Of a DNA stretch of 64,000 nt, positions 12,599 to 24,965 are shown piece by piece; within the stretch, counting starts at the first letter, position 1, and every line of letters starts with the position of its first letter. The notes beneath the pieces are model-generated. The model ran no database searches. It had not been told where the DNA came from and saw nothing but the letters and a program-made list of their open reading frames with translations. This stretch comes from Hibiscus mutabilis. Lineage: Eukaryota; Streptophyta; Magnoliopsida; Malvales; Malvaceae. The translations under genes were made by a program, and so were the position numbers. The stretch is taken from NCBI GenBank assembly GCA_019671005.1, contig CM033732.1:48721392-48785391 (forward strand), in the 5' to 3' direction.

Positions 12599-13925
12599 TG
12601 ATGAGTGATTTAAATAGTTATTCTTTTGTTATTAATTACTCCTTGTTTGTCGGTTTATGTTGCTGATTTGGGCGTTTTCTCTTATTTTCTGTGCAGGACA
12701 TTGGATTTCAGAAACTGTGCTAAAAAGGGCAAAGTCCTACAGTTTTATTTTCTGGAGTCAAGGCTGGGCTAGTGGGCATGAATTCGGGCATGAAAAATCT
12801 TACTGGACGCCACGTCAGCGCTTCTAGAAGATGACGTCAGCTCTTTGATAGCTTATCAGACGCGTTTTGGATAGCTTATCAGACGGATTTAAAATTTAAA
12901 TTTGAGATTATCTTTTTGTATTTAATTTAGATATTTTTAGGATTTATCTTTTATCTTTTAAAATTATTTTAGGGTTTTAGAATACTATAAATACCCCTTG
13001 GGGTAAGCTAGAACATCATCTCTCATTCTTAGCTTTGTTTTTCTTTCCTTTGGAAGTTTTATAAAATTCCCTTCTCTTTTTATTTTTATTCTTTTAAATT
13101 TTCTTTATTTTAATGCTAAGTATGATTTCTTCCATAGTCATGCTTAGCTAAATTTACCATTAGTCGATAGCTAAACGAAACCCAATTCATTTCGTGAGAA
13201 TTGCAAGAGCTTTTCATACCCTTTAAACTTCTTCCTTGATTTTCGGCATTATTGGATTGGCAATCGGCCTTTCCTTTAAACATCTCAACTCCTTCGATCC
13301 AAAAAGCGCGCGTTGGTTTGATCGACGTTTTGATCTACTGTTGGGGAGAAGAGTAGGCTTGTAGTACATTCAACTCCCTAAGAACAAACTTAGCGGCGGT
13401 CTGCTAAGGGAAATCAAGATCGGATACGATTCTTGTTGAGACAAAATTATCTGAGTACGGGCTTTTCCAGCACAAAATACAACGTTGGCATTAGCATCGA
13501 TTGTTGTCATTAATCCAAAAAAGTGTTAAATTCTAAGGATTGGCCTTGGAAAATTAGTTCACCATAGAGAATAGCAAGTTACAAGGGTTGGGCCTTGTAG
13601 ACTGTAATCAGCAAGAACTCGAAGTAAAATTTATTTCAGTGATCGAAACAAGTTGAGGCGACGCAAAGCTAGAAGCTATATATTATCATAATTACTTTCA
13701 ACTATTTACTTTCCTTTATTTATCATTTACATTTACTTAGATTTATTTAGCTCATTTCTCTAAACCCCCATTTTTTTATTTGCAAGTTTCTTGGTTAAAG
13801 ATCGATTCAGACCAATATTGGAAACTCCTTAGTCTATGTGGATCGACCCTTATTCTCTATACTACATTTTTATTTATTTATTCTGAGATTAAGGACAATT
13901 ATTTTGACAGTCACGACGCTTGTCA
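12599..13925 (+). repeat. Athila-like LTR 1
   Basis: It begins TGATGAGTGATTTAAATAG and ends CACGACGCTTGTCA. A TATA-like box (CTATAAATAC, about 12985-12994) sits in the probable promoter. It differs from LTRs 2 and 3 at many sites in its first half and agrees with LTR 2 in its second half. Confidence 0.9.
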
Positions 13926-13929
13926 AAAT

Positions 13930-13947
13930 TGGCATCGTTGCCGGGGA
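13930..13947 (+). promoter_or_regulatory. gypsy primer binding site, copy 1 (tRNA-Asp type)
   Basis: TGGCATCGTTGCCGGGGA lies four bases after the LTR end. It resembles the TGGCGCCGTTGCCGGGGA site known from Athila-group elements. Confidence 0.8.
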
Positions 13948-13983
13948 CTACGGCAAAGTTACTAATATTGATTGCTTTGATTT

Positions 13984-15314
13984 ATGACCATGAAGAATCC
14001 GGGCAAATTTGCATATTTTGAACCAGAAATAGAAGCAGTTGCCCAAAGGTTGTACGCACGCACACTTCGAGAAAGAAGATAGCGACAACAACAATCCCAA
14101 CAAGAACTAGAATCATCCTCCACAACCGAAACACACTTTGAGGACACCGACAACGAACAGATTCCAATGGCTGACGAAGATCAAACCATTTGCCAACTTG
14201 TCGCGACACCATACAATCAGCAGCCGTTATGCATTATATTCCCGAATGGAGAAACACCATTCGCGCTTAAGACGGGCTTGATACATCTTCTACCTACCTA
14301 TCATGGTTTGTCGAGCAAAAATCCGCATAAACATCTAAAATAATTTCATATGGTTTGTTTGAGTACTAAACCACATGGAGTATCTGAAGACCAAATAAAA
14401 CTTCGCGTTTTTCCTTTTTCTTTAGCTAATATTGCTAAGGATTGGTTATTTGATCTACCTTCCAATTTTGTTACAACTTGGACTGACATGGCGCGACTTT
14501 TTCTTGACAGGTTTTTCCCTTAGGCTAAGGCAAGCGAACTGAAGCAGAGCATCTTGAGTATCCGACAAAAAGATACTGAGTCGTTATACGACTACTGGAA
14601 AGATTCAAGAAGTTGTGTGTAAATTGCCCTCAACAAGGGCTATCGAAACAAACACTTCTTCAGTATTTTTACGAAGGCATATCTCTGATAGAAATGAAGA
14701 TGATTGACGCAGCAAGTGGAGGGCCACTTGTGAACATGACCCCAACAGCGACAAGAACTCTAATCTCTACAATGGCCGCTAACTCCCAACAATTTCGCCC
14801 TTTAAGTGAACCTTCCCGACGAGTTCACGAGGTAAGTACAGTTTCCCTAGAAAATAAAATTAACAAGCTAGCAGACATAGTTCAATCCCTTGTTGCAGAC
14901 AAAAGAAACGCAGCTAGACTTTGCAGAATATACACGAGTCTAGAACATCCAACGAATTGTTTTCCGATGATACAGGAGGAGAATGTTGTGCAAGTAAATG
15001 CCATGGGTAATTTTCCTGAACCTCCCCAAAGGCCATACAACCCTCACGCCAACACCTATAATCTGGGATGGAAGGACCATCAAAACTTCAACTATGGACC
15101 CAATCCCAGACCGAATCAGGCTTATCAACCACATGCACCACAACAATATCAACCGCAAAAATCGTCGTTGGATTCAATTGTTGAAAAGTTAGCGCTAGCC
15201 CAGGAAAAGTTTCAACAAAGAACCGAAGCACACTTTCAAGAAATTGACAAACATATGAGTCAATTAACGTTAACGGTGAGTTATTTAGAATCCAGAGGGA
15301 AGCTACCGAGGTGA
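13984..15314 (+). pseudogene. Athila-like gag, copy 1
   Basis: A plausible start is the ATG at 13984 (MTMKNPGKFAYFEPE). In-frame TAG follows at 14080-14082, then stops near 14340 and 14521 and a frameshift near 14605. Retrotransposon-gag character is clear: IAKDWLFDLP, then LSIRQKDTESLYDYW, then FYEGISLIEMKMIDAASGG. The longest open part is 14613-15314 (233 codons), ending in a Pro/Gln/Asn-rich region and a coiled-coil-like stretch. All the early stops are repeated in copy 2. Confidence 0.85.
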
Positions 15315-15332
15315 ACCCACAAGAAAACATTA

Positions 15333-16539
15333 GTGCAATCACCCTTTGAGCAAGATTGTCATCACACCACCAGTCCCCTAGAGGATGTTGCGCAGAATCC
15401 CAAAAAAGAAGATGAATCGAGATCCCGGAGGGAGAAGGAAGAAGTTGACGCAAGATCGAGGAAAAAGAAAGATGAATTGCGAACTCCTCCCACACCATCT
15501 CCCTATGACATCCCACCTCTCTTTTTCTCGAGGTTGGTAAAACGCGCGACAAACAAGCCAAGAAAAAATGAGATACTTGACATTTTTCGGAAGGTGGAGA
15601 TAAATATACCTCTTCTTGAGGTAATTTGAAAAGTACCAAGATACGCTTGATTTCTAAAAGATTTATGCACAAATAAAAGAAGACTTACCGGAATTGAGAA
15701 GGTAAATATGGGGAACACGTCTCGGTAGTTTTCCAACTAAGCTTCCACCAAAATTAAAGGACCAAGGTATGTTTTCCATTCCCTGCAAAATCGATAAGAT
15801 TGGTATTAAACATGCAATGTGTGATTTAGGTGCATCTATTAATGTTATGCATTTTTCTTTGTACAACTTACTTTTCTTTGAGCCTTTGAAGGAAACGAAA
15901 GTAACGATCTGACAAATGAATGACCTATCCGTGATATACCCAGAATGACTCCTTGAGAATGTCTTAGTAAAGGTAAATGAACTTATTTTTCCGGCGGATT
16001 TCTATGTCATCAACATGGAAAATGACCGATCAAACACTTCTTCAGAAATTCTTCTTGGTCGACCCTTCCTTAGTACGGTGAATACAAAAATTGACGTTAG
16101 GAGTGACGTTCTTACCATGGAATTTGACGGTGAAGTTGTTAAGTTTGACGTCTATAAGGCGATGAAATACCCAAATTCTATGGCAAACGTTAGCTTCGTT
16201 GGTATTTATGAGCCTTTGGTAGATGAGCCTATTGAAACTAACGTATCCGATGAAATGAGTAGGAAATTAGAAGATGAAGATAACGATATAAGGGAGTTGG
16301 AAAATATTTCATTTGTTAATTCTGATTTACACTTAACTCCCTCAAAAATTAAAAATTTTCCTTCCATCTTGCAGGTACCAAATTTGGAGCTAAAATTACC
16401 GCCGGATAAATTGAAGAGTAAAAAAGATATTTTGTCAGAAAAAATGAAGAAACTCCGCAATCGTGAAATTTCTCATAGGGAAGTCCTCAGTTGGACAAAA
16501 CGCAAGAAGTGGATGATGTATTTCTTGCAGTGCATGTAG
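15333..16539 (+). pseudogene. Athila-like protease region, copy 1
   Basis: A Lys/Glu-rich linker (15333-15629) leads to a retropepsin-like domain with the DLGAS active-site motif (Asp codon at 15822) and the downstream LLGRPFL motif. An in-frame TGA lies at 15946-15948. The last part (16015-16539) is open. A patch at 15870-15925 differs from copy 2 and spoils the frame. After the stop the sequence is non-coding. Confidence 0.82.
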
Positions 16540-18788
16540 TCTGAATCAGGTCGTCGAGCTAAACAACGTAAAATAAAGCGTTAAATGGGAGACAACCCAT
16601 TTTATTTTATTTTATTTTACTTAATCTCCGCTCATTTTTTATTTATTTAATTTTTTATTTTTATTTTATTTTAAAATTTTGGTACCCAAGTATTTTTAAA
16701 TCGAACATTAATGGTGACCATTTCATGTATTTTTTATCGAGTTGTACAGCCCCTGGGGACATTACACGCATAAAAGAGACCATTTTATTTAAGGGTGCAT
16801 GTTAGCAAAACCCTTCCAGTTTATGGTGCACTTTAGCCGATCCCATTCATTCCCAAATCCTAATCTTCTGCCACCTACTCGCTCATCTCCCAATCCTTAT
16901 CTTTATTTTAAAACCCATTTTTTTGTTTTAAAATTTTAAATCCCATAGACCCCACACCTATTTGATAAACCGTGTCCCCTTTCTCCAAACAAACTCTTCA
17001 TTTTATTTTCAACCCACTTTTCTTTAAATTCAAAAATCCATTTTTTTGTTTTTATCCAAAATTCCCCCATGTGATTAATAAACCCTAACAAAAGCAAACA
17101 TTTTCTTTATTTTCTATCCCCACCAGCTGCATACCCAACCTTCATTTCATCGTCTTTTACCTTTTCACCCACCATGATCAGTACACCCGAGCAACCACCT
17201 CAACTCACACAAAGTCGTGGTCGCCGCCACAAGGTTGCAGGTTTCGTCTCCGCGCCAACCTGCTCCAACGGCCACACCAATTGACCCTCGTCATTCTTTG
17301 CAGCACTTGAAAAACAAGAACCAGTGTGCTCCTCCCGGCCGAGCCCGAGCCATCACCCATTCGCGCCGCGGCCATCCTTAGAACGGGGAGTATCTCTATT
17401 CCCTGTCTTGTGCTTTCTTTAAACATATTGAGACAATATGATTTAAGTGAAGGGTGGAAGTTGCATCAAATTTTACTTTTCTTATTCAATTGGTTGGAAC
17501 TGAGTTTTTCTTGAATTGATGTATTGAACTTGATGGCTGCATATCTCATTTTTCACCTTGTTTCTTTGTTTTTCTTGTGCATTTTAATCTCGCTTTTGTT
17601 GAAATTTAGGAAGCATGATGGCAATTAGCAAGATTAATTTATTTTTCTTTAAAATTTTTGACATTCCATGTATTTGTTGGTTAAATTGATAGCATGACTT
17701 AGTGCAATTAACCTATCATGTGAGTTTTGAGCCTAATGAGCATACATTTTCATTCTTGCTCTTTGTTAATTTTGAATGTGCCGGCTAATTCTTTGCATTC
17801 TAGAACTTGTGGCATAATGCTTGTCGAGACTACACGATTGAATATGATGCTTTAGTGTGATAGAGGCATTAGGTCTTAACCCATTTCCTCCCAAAAAAAA
17901 TGGCCTACCCTTTGTTTATTTACCCTTAGATAACAAATTTTGAGCCATATGCTTTTCCTTGATTTACCACATTTTTAACCCGCACCTATTTTGTTGTTTT
18001 TCCCTTTTTTTGTCAGCCTTTTCAGGACAAAGTTAAGGTTATTCCGAAGCCAAAAAAAGAGATTTGAAAAAAACACAGTGCAGTTTCGAATAGTGCAGAA
18101 AAAAACACAGTGCAGTTTGGTTCGAACATTGCAGGAAAAAAAACACAGTGCAGTTTGGTTCGAACAGTGTAGAAAAAAAATAGTGCAACAAAAACACAGT
18201 GTAGCTTCAAACTGTAGAAAAAAAAGAAGAGAAGTTCTAAACAAAGAAAAAGAGAGTGAATAAGCTTTGATTGTTTGATTCCTTGTGTTCATTTCTTTCA
18301 TTTTTACTTCCCTTGAGTACTTCTTTGGAATAATTTTCTGTCTTGAATTTTTAAAACCCGATCTTTGGCCTTTATCCTACACAAACCTTAGCCCCATTAC
18401 AACCCTTTTAAAGATCTCTTGATTATTGCATCATGTTCATACTTAGTAGTGGAGATTAGATTTAGTTACAAGCTTATGGTAATGCTTTGATTAGTTAAGC
18501 TTGAGCGATTCTTTTTACCCAAAACACTTGAGCGGAATGAGTGAACCAATGTGAGGTACTAAGTCTTGCTTCTTTGATATTAATGAATAATTGGAATGTC
18601 ATGCTTTACTATTACTTGCTTTTAATTGTGTCTTTAGCTTGATTGCTCTTGAGTTTTTATCAATTGCTATGATTTTGATTTGGTTGGAAGTCTTGGGAAT
18701 TTTGTGAAATTGAGATGGCAACTTGAATTTCTTGATGCATTAATTGAGAAATGCTTGAGGACAAACATTGAATAAGTGAGGGGGAATT
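16540..18788 (+). other. gypsy 3' non-coding tail, copy 1, with polypurine tract
   Basis: There is no reverse transcriptase or integrase here. It opens with an (ATTTT)n-rich stretch (about 16595-16675), has a C-rich segment (about 16850-17300), and ends in a purine tract (AGTGAGGGGGAATT, 18775-18788) that would prime plus-strand synthesis beside LTR 2. Confidence 0.7.
18060..18225 (+). repeat. CACAGTGCAG minisatellite in gypsy tail, copy 1
   Basis: Four to five imperfect units of the form A-run, ACACAGTGCAGTTT, then GGTTCGAACA(G/T)TG. The last units decay to ACACAGTGTAGCTT. The same array is in copy 2. Confidence 0.8.
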
Positions 18789-20103
18789 TGATGTGTGATT
18801 TAAATAGTTATTCTTTTTTGTTATTAACTCCTTGTTTGTCGGTTTATGTTCTTTGATTTGGGCATTTTCTCTTATTTTCAGACATGATATTGATTTTTAA
18901 ACTGTGCTAAAAAGGGCAAAGTCCTACAGTTTTATTTTTCGGAGTCAAGTCTAGGCTAGTGGGCATGAATCCGGACATGAAAAATCTGACTGGACACCAC
19001 GTCAGCACTTCTAAAAAATGGCGCCAACTCTTTGATAGCTTATCAGCCGCGTTTTGGATAGCTTATCAGACGGATTTAAAATTTAAATTTTGGATTATCT
19101 TTTTGTATTTAATTTAGATGTTTTTAGGATTTATCTTTTATCTTTTAGAGTTATTTTAGGGTTTTAGAATACTATAAATACCCCCTTGGGGTAAGCTAGA
19201 ACAGCATCTCTCATTCTTAGCTTTGTTTTTCTTTCTTTTGGAAGTTTTATAAAATTCTCTTCTCTTTTTATTTTTATTCTTTTAAATTTTCTTTATTTTA
19301 ATGCTAAGTATGATTTCTTCCATAGTCATGCTTAGCTAAATTTACCATTAGTCGATAGCTAAACGAAACCCAATTCATTTCGTGAGAATTGCAAGAGCTT
19401 TTCATACCTTCAAACTTCTTCCTTGATTTTGGCATTATTGGATTGGCAATCGGCCTTTCCTTTAAACATCTCAACTCCTTCGATCCAAAAAGCGCGTTGG
19501 TTTGATCGACGTTTTGATCTTGTTGGGGAGAAGAGTAGGCTTGTAGTACATTCAACTCTCTAAGAACAAACTTAGCGGCGGTCGCTAAGGGAAATCAAGA
19601 TCGGATACGATTCTTGTTGAGACAAAATTATCCGAGTACGGGCTTTTCAAAGACAAAATACAACGTTGGCATTAGCATTGATTGTTGTCATTAATCCAAA
19701 AAGTGTTAAATTCTAAGGATTGGCCTTGGAAAATTAGTTCACCATAGAGAAAAGCAAGTTACAAGGGTTGGGTCTTGTAGATCAGAATCGCAAGAACTCA
19801 AGTAAAATTTATTTTGATGATCGAAACAAGTTGAGGCGACGCAAAGCTAGAGGCTATATATTATCATAATTACTTTCAACTATTTACTTTCCTTTATTTA
19901 TCATTTACATTTACTTAGATTTATTTAGCTCATTTTCTAAACCCCATTTTTTTTTATTTGCAAGTTTCTTGGTTAAAGATCGATTCGGACCAATATTGGA
20001 AACTCCTTAGTCTATGTGGATCGACCCTTATTCTCTATACTACATTTTTATTTATTTATTCTGAGATTAAGGACAATTATTTTGACAGTCACGACGCTTG
20101 TCA
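18789..20103 (+). repeat. Athila-like LTR 2, recombinant middle LTR
   Basis: It starts TGATGTGTGATTTAAATAG and ends CACGACGCTTGTCA. Up to 19258 its diagnostic bases match LTR 3 (GCTTATCAGCCGCG, GAACAGCATC, ATTCTCTTC). From 19352 on they mostly match LTR 1 (TAGTCGATAGCTAAACG, GATTCTTGTTGAG). It serves as 3' LTR of internal copy 1 and 5' LTR of internal copy 2. Confidence 0.9.
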
Positions 20104-20107
20104 AAAT

Positions 20108-20125
20108 TGGCATCGTTGCCGGGGA
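20108..20125 (+). promoter_or_regulatory. gypsy primer binding site, copy 2
   Basis: Same TGGCATCGTTGCCGGGGA as copy 1, four bases after LTR 2. Confidence 0.8.
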
Positions 20126-20161
20126 CTACGGCAAAGTTACTAATATTGATTGCTTTGATTT

Positions 20162-21492
20162 ATGACCATGAAGAATCCGGGCAAATTTGCATATTTTGAA
20201 CCAGAAATAGAAGCAGTTGCCCAAAGGTTGTACGCACGCACACTTCGAGAAAGAAGATAGCGACAACAACAATCCCAACAAGAACTAGAATCATCCTCCA
20301 CAACCGAAACACACTTTGAGGACACCGACAACGAACAGATTCCAATGGCTGACGAAGATCAAACCATTTGCCAACTTGTCGCGACACCATACAATCAGCA
20401 GCCGTTATGCATTATATTCCCGAATGGAGAAACACCATTCGCGCTTAAGACGGGCTTGATACATCTTCTACCTACCTATCATGGTTTGTCGAGCAAAAAT
20501 CCGCATAAACATCTAAAATAATTTCATATGGTTTGTTTGAGTACTAAACCACATGGAGTATCTGAAGACCAAATAAAACTTCGCGTTTTTCCTTTTTCTT
20601 TAGCTAATATTGCTAAGGATTGGTTATTTGATCTACCTTCCAATTTTGTTACAACTTGGACTGACATGGCGCGACTTTTTCTTGACAGGTTTTTCCCTTA
20701 GGCTAAGGCAAGCGAACTGAAGCAGAGCATCTTGAGTATCCGACAAAAAGATACTGAGTCGTTATACGACTACTGGAAAGATTCAAGAAGTTGTGTGTAA
20801 ATTGCCCTCAACAAGGGCTATCGAAACAAACACTTCTTCAGTATTTTTACGAAGGCATATCTCTGATAGAAATGAAGATGATTGACGCAGCAAGTGGAGG
20901 GCCACTTGTGAACATGACCCCAACAGCGACAAGAACTCTAATCTCTACAATGGCCGCTAACTCCCAACAATTTCGCCCTTTAAGTGAACCTTCCCGACGA
21001 GTTCACGAGGTAAGTACAGTTTCCCTAGAAAATAAAATTAACAAGCTAGCAGACATAGTTCAATCCCTTGTTGCAGACAAAAGAAACGCAGCTAGACTTT
21101 GCAGAATATACACGAGTCTAGAACATCCAACGAATTGTTTTCCGATGATACAGGAGGAGAATGTTGTGCAAGTAAATGCCATGGGTAATTTTCCTGAACC
21201 TCCCCAAAGGCCATACAACCCTCACGCCAACACCTATAATCTGGGATGGAAGGACCATCAAAACTTCAACTATGGACCCAATCCCAGACCGAATCAGGCT
21301 TATCAACCACATGCACCACAACAATATCAACCGCAAAAATCGTCGTTGGATTCAATTGTTGAAAAGTTAGCGCTAGCCCAGGAAAAGTTTCAACAAAGAA
21401 CCGAAGCACACTTTCAAGAAATTGACAAACATATGAGTCAATTAACGTTAACGGTGAGTTATTTAGAATCCAGAGGGAAGCTACCGAGGTGA
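20162..21492 (+). pseudogene. Athila-like gag, copy 2
   Basis: As far as I can read, it is identical to copy 1 throughout gag, with the same early TAG, later stops and frameshift. The longest open part is 20791-21492, again 233 codons. The shared damage means the two gags descend from one already broken copy. Confidence 0.85.
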
Positions 21493-21561
21493 ACCCACAA
21501 GAAAACATTAGTGCAATCACCCTTTGGAGCGGCACTGTCATCACACCACCAGTCCTAGAGG

Positions 21562-22713
21562 ATGTTGCCGCAGAATCCCAAAAAGAAGATGAATCGAGAT
21601 CCCAGAGGGAGAAGGAAGAAGTTGACGCAAGATCAGAGGAAAAAGAAAGATGAATTGCGAACTCCTCCCACACCATCTCCCTATGACATCCCACCTCTCT
21701 TTTCTTCGAGGTTGGTAAAACGCGACAAACAAGCCAAGAAAAATGAGATACTTGACATTTTTCGGAAGGTGGAGATAAATATACCTCTTCTTGAGGTAAT
21801 TTGAAAAGTACCAAGATACGCCAGATTTCTAAAAGATTTATGCACAAATAAAAGAAGACTTACCGGAATTGAGAAGGTAAATATGGGGGAACACGTCTCA
21901 GCCGTTTTCCAACGGAAGCTTCCACCAAAATTAAAGGACCAAGGTATGTTTTCCATTCCCTGCAAAATCGATAAGATTGGTATTAAACATGCAATGTGTG
22001 ATTTAGGTGCATCTATTAATGTTATGCATTTTTCTTTGTACAACTTACTTTCTGCTGAGCCTTTGAAGGAAACGAAAGTAACGATACAGCTAGCTGACCT
22101 ATCCGTGATATACCCAGAATGACTCCTTGAGAATGTCTTAGTAAAGGTAAATGAACTTATTTTTCCGGCGGATTTCTATGTCATCAACATGGAAAATGAC
22201 CGATCAAACACTTCTTCAGAAATTCTTCTTGGTCGACCCTTCCTTAGTACGGTGAATACAAAAATTGACGTTAGGAGTGACGTTCTTACCATGGAATTTG
22301 ACGGTGAAGTTGTTAAGTTTGACGTCTATAAGGCGATGAAATACCCAAATTCTATGGCAAACGTTAGCTTCGTTGGTATTTATGAGCCTTTGGTAGATGA
22401 GCCTATTGAAACTAACGTATCCGATGAAATGAGTAGGAAATTAGAAGATGAAGATAACGATATAAGGGAGTTGGAAAATATTTCATTTGTTAATTCTGAT
22501 TTACACTTAACTCCCTCAAAAATTAAAAATTTTCCTTCCATCTTGCAGGTACCAAATTTGGAGCTAAAATTACCGCCGGATAAATTGAAGAGTAAAAAAG
22601 ATATTTTGTCAGAAAAAATGAAGAAACTCCGCAATCGTGAAATTTCTCATAGGGAAGTCCTCAGTTGGACAAAACGCAAGAAGTGGATGATGTATTTCTT
22701 GCAGTGCATGTAG
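21562..22713 (+). pseudogene. Athila-like protease region, copy 2
   Basis: The retropepsin-like part is open at 21883-22122, with the DLGAS Asp codon at 22000, then TGA at 22120-22122 at the same place as in copy 1. The frame reopens downstream (22189-22713 from the first Met) with LLGRPFL. It is better preserved than copy 1 in the 22050-22110 stretch. No polymerase or integrase follows. Confidence 0.83.
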
Positions 22714-24965
22714 TCTGAATCAGGTCGTCGAGCTAAACAACGTAAAATAAAGCGTTAAATGGGAGACAACCCATTTTATTTTATTTTATTTTACTTAATC
22801 TCCGCTCATTTTTTATTTATTTAATTTTTTATTTTTATTTTATTTTAAAATTTCAGGTACCCAAGTATTTTTAAATCGAACATTAATGGTGACCATTGCG
22901 GTATTTTTTATCGAGTTGTACAGCCCCTGGGGACATTACACGCATAAAAGAGACCATTTTATTTAAGGGTGCATGTTAGCAAAACCCTTCCAGTTTATGG
23001 TGCACTTTAGCCGATCCCATTCATTCCCAAATCCTAATCTTCTGCCACCTACTCGCTCATCTCCCAATCCTTATCTTTATTTTAAAACCCATTTTTTTGT
23101 TTTAAAATTTTAAATCCCATAGACCCCACACCTATTTGATAAACCGTGTCCCCTTTCTCCAAACAAACTCTTCATTTTATTTTCAACCCACTTTTCTTTA
23201 AATTCAAAAATCCATTTTTTTGTTTTTATCCAAAATTCCCCCATGTGATTAATAAACCCTAACAAAAGCAAACATTTTCTTTATTTTCTATCCCCACCAG
23301 CTGCATACCCAACCTTCATTTCATCGTCTTTTACCTTTTCACCCACCATGATCAGTACACCCGAGCAACCACCTCAACTCACACAAAGTCGTGGTCGCCG
23401 CCACAAGGTTGCAGGTTTCGTCTCCGCGCCAACCTGCTCCAACGGCCACACCAATTGACCCCTCGTCATTCTTTGCAGCACTTGAAAAACAAGAACCAGT
23501 GTGCTCCTCCGGTCGAGCCCGAGCCATCACCCATTCGCGCCGCGGCCATCCTTAGAACGGGGAGTATCTCTATTCCCTGTCTTGTGCTTTCTTTAAACAT
23601 ATTGAGACAATATGATTTAAGTGAAGGGTGGAAGTTGCATCAAATTTTACTTTTCTTATTCAATTGGTTGGAACTGAGTTTTTCTTGAATTGATGTATTG
23701 AACTTGATGGCTGCATATCTCATTTTTCACCTTGTTTCTTTGTTTTTCTTGTGCATTTTAATCTCGCTTTTGTTGAAATTTAGGAAGCATGATGGCAATT
23801 AGCAAGATTAATTTATTTTTCTTTAAAATTTTTGACATTCCATGTATTTGTTGGTTAAATTGATAGCATGACTTAGTGCAATTAACCTATCATGTGAGTT
23901 TTGAGCCTAATGAGCATACATTTTCATTCTTGCTCTTTGTTAATTTTGAATGTGCCGGCTAATTCTTTGCATTCTAGAACTTGTGGCATAATGCTTGTCG
24001 AGACTACACGATTGAATATGATGCTTTAGTGTGATAGAGGCATTAGGTCTTAACCCATTTCCCTCCCAAAAAAATGGCCTACCCTTTGTTTATTTACCCC
24101 TTAGATAACAAATTTTGAGCCATATGCTTTTCCTTGATTTACCACATTTTTAACCCGCACCTATTTTGTTGTTTTTCCCTTTTTTTGTCAGCCTTTTCAG
24201 GACAAAGTTAAGGTTATTCCGAAGCCAAAAAAAGAGATTTGAAAAAAACACAGTGCAGTTTCGAATAGTGCAGAAAAAAACACAGTGCAGTTTGGTTCGA
24301 ACATTGCAGGAAAAAAAACACAGTGCAGTTTGGTTCGAACAGTGTAGAAAAAAAATAGTGCAACAAAAACACAGTGTAGCTTCAAACTGTAGAAAAAAAA
24401 GAAGAGAAGTTCTAAACAAAGAAAAAAAGAGAGTGAATAAGCTTTGATTGTTTGATTCCTTGTGTTCATTTCTTTCATTTTTACTTCCCTTGAGTACTTC
24501 TTTGGAATAATTTTCTGTCTTGAATTTTTAAAACCCGATCTTTGGCCTTTATCCTACACAAACCTTAGCCCCATTACAACCCTTTTAAAGATCTCTTGAT
24601 TATTGCATCATGTTCATACTTAGTAGTGGAGATTAGATTTAGTTACAAGCTTATGGTAATGCTTTGATTAGTTAAGCTTGAGCGATTCTTTTTACCCAAA
24701 ACACTTGAGCGGAATGAGTGAACCAATGTGAGGTACTAAGTCTTGCTTCTTTGATATTAATGAATAATTGGAATGTCATGCTTTACTATTACTTGCTTTT
24801 AATTGTGTCTTTAGCTTGATTGCTCTTGAGTTTTTATCAATTGCTATGATTTTGATTTGGTTGGAAGTCTTGGGAATTTTGTGAAATTGAGATGGCAACT
24901 TGAATTTCTTGATGCATTAATTGAGAAATGCTTGAGGACAAACATTGAATAAGTGAGGGGGAATT
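22714..24965 (+). other. gypsy 3' non-coding tail, copy 2, with polypurine tract
   Basis: Nearly the same as 16540-18788, including the (ATTTT)n stretch, the C-rich segment and the GAGGGGGAATT purine tract before LTR 3. Confidence 0.7.
24235..24400 (+). repeat. CACAGTGCAG minisatellite in gypsy tail, copy 2
   Basis: Same unit order as at 18060-18225. Confidence 0.8.

Noticed and set aside
15088..15672. 194-codon open frame on the minus strand opposite gypsy gag
   Set aside because: It overlaps clear gag/protease sequence on the other strand, has no domain, and its copy 2 version (21266-21847) differs in reading; a shadow.
17205..17430. Open frames on both strands in the gypsy tail, with GC-rich content
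   Set aside because: No domain. The reading changes between copy 1 and copy 2 because of 1-bp indels, so the frame is not conserved.
18022..18301. Phe/Cys-rich and Lys-rich open frames over the CACAGTGCAG array
   Set aside because: A product of the A-run minisatellite; low complexity on both strands.
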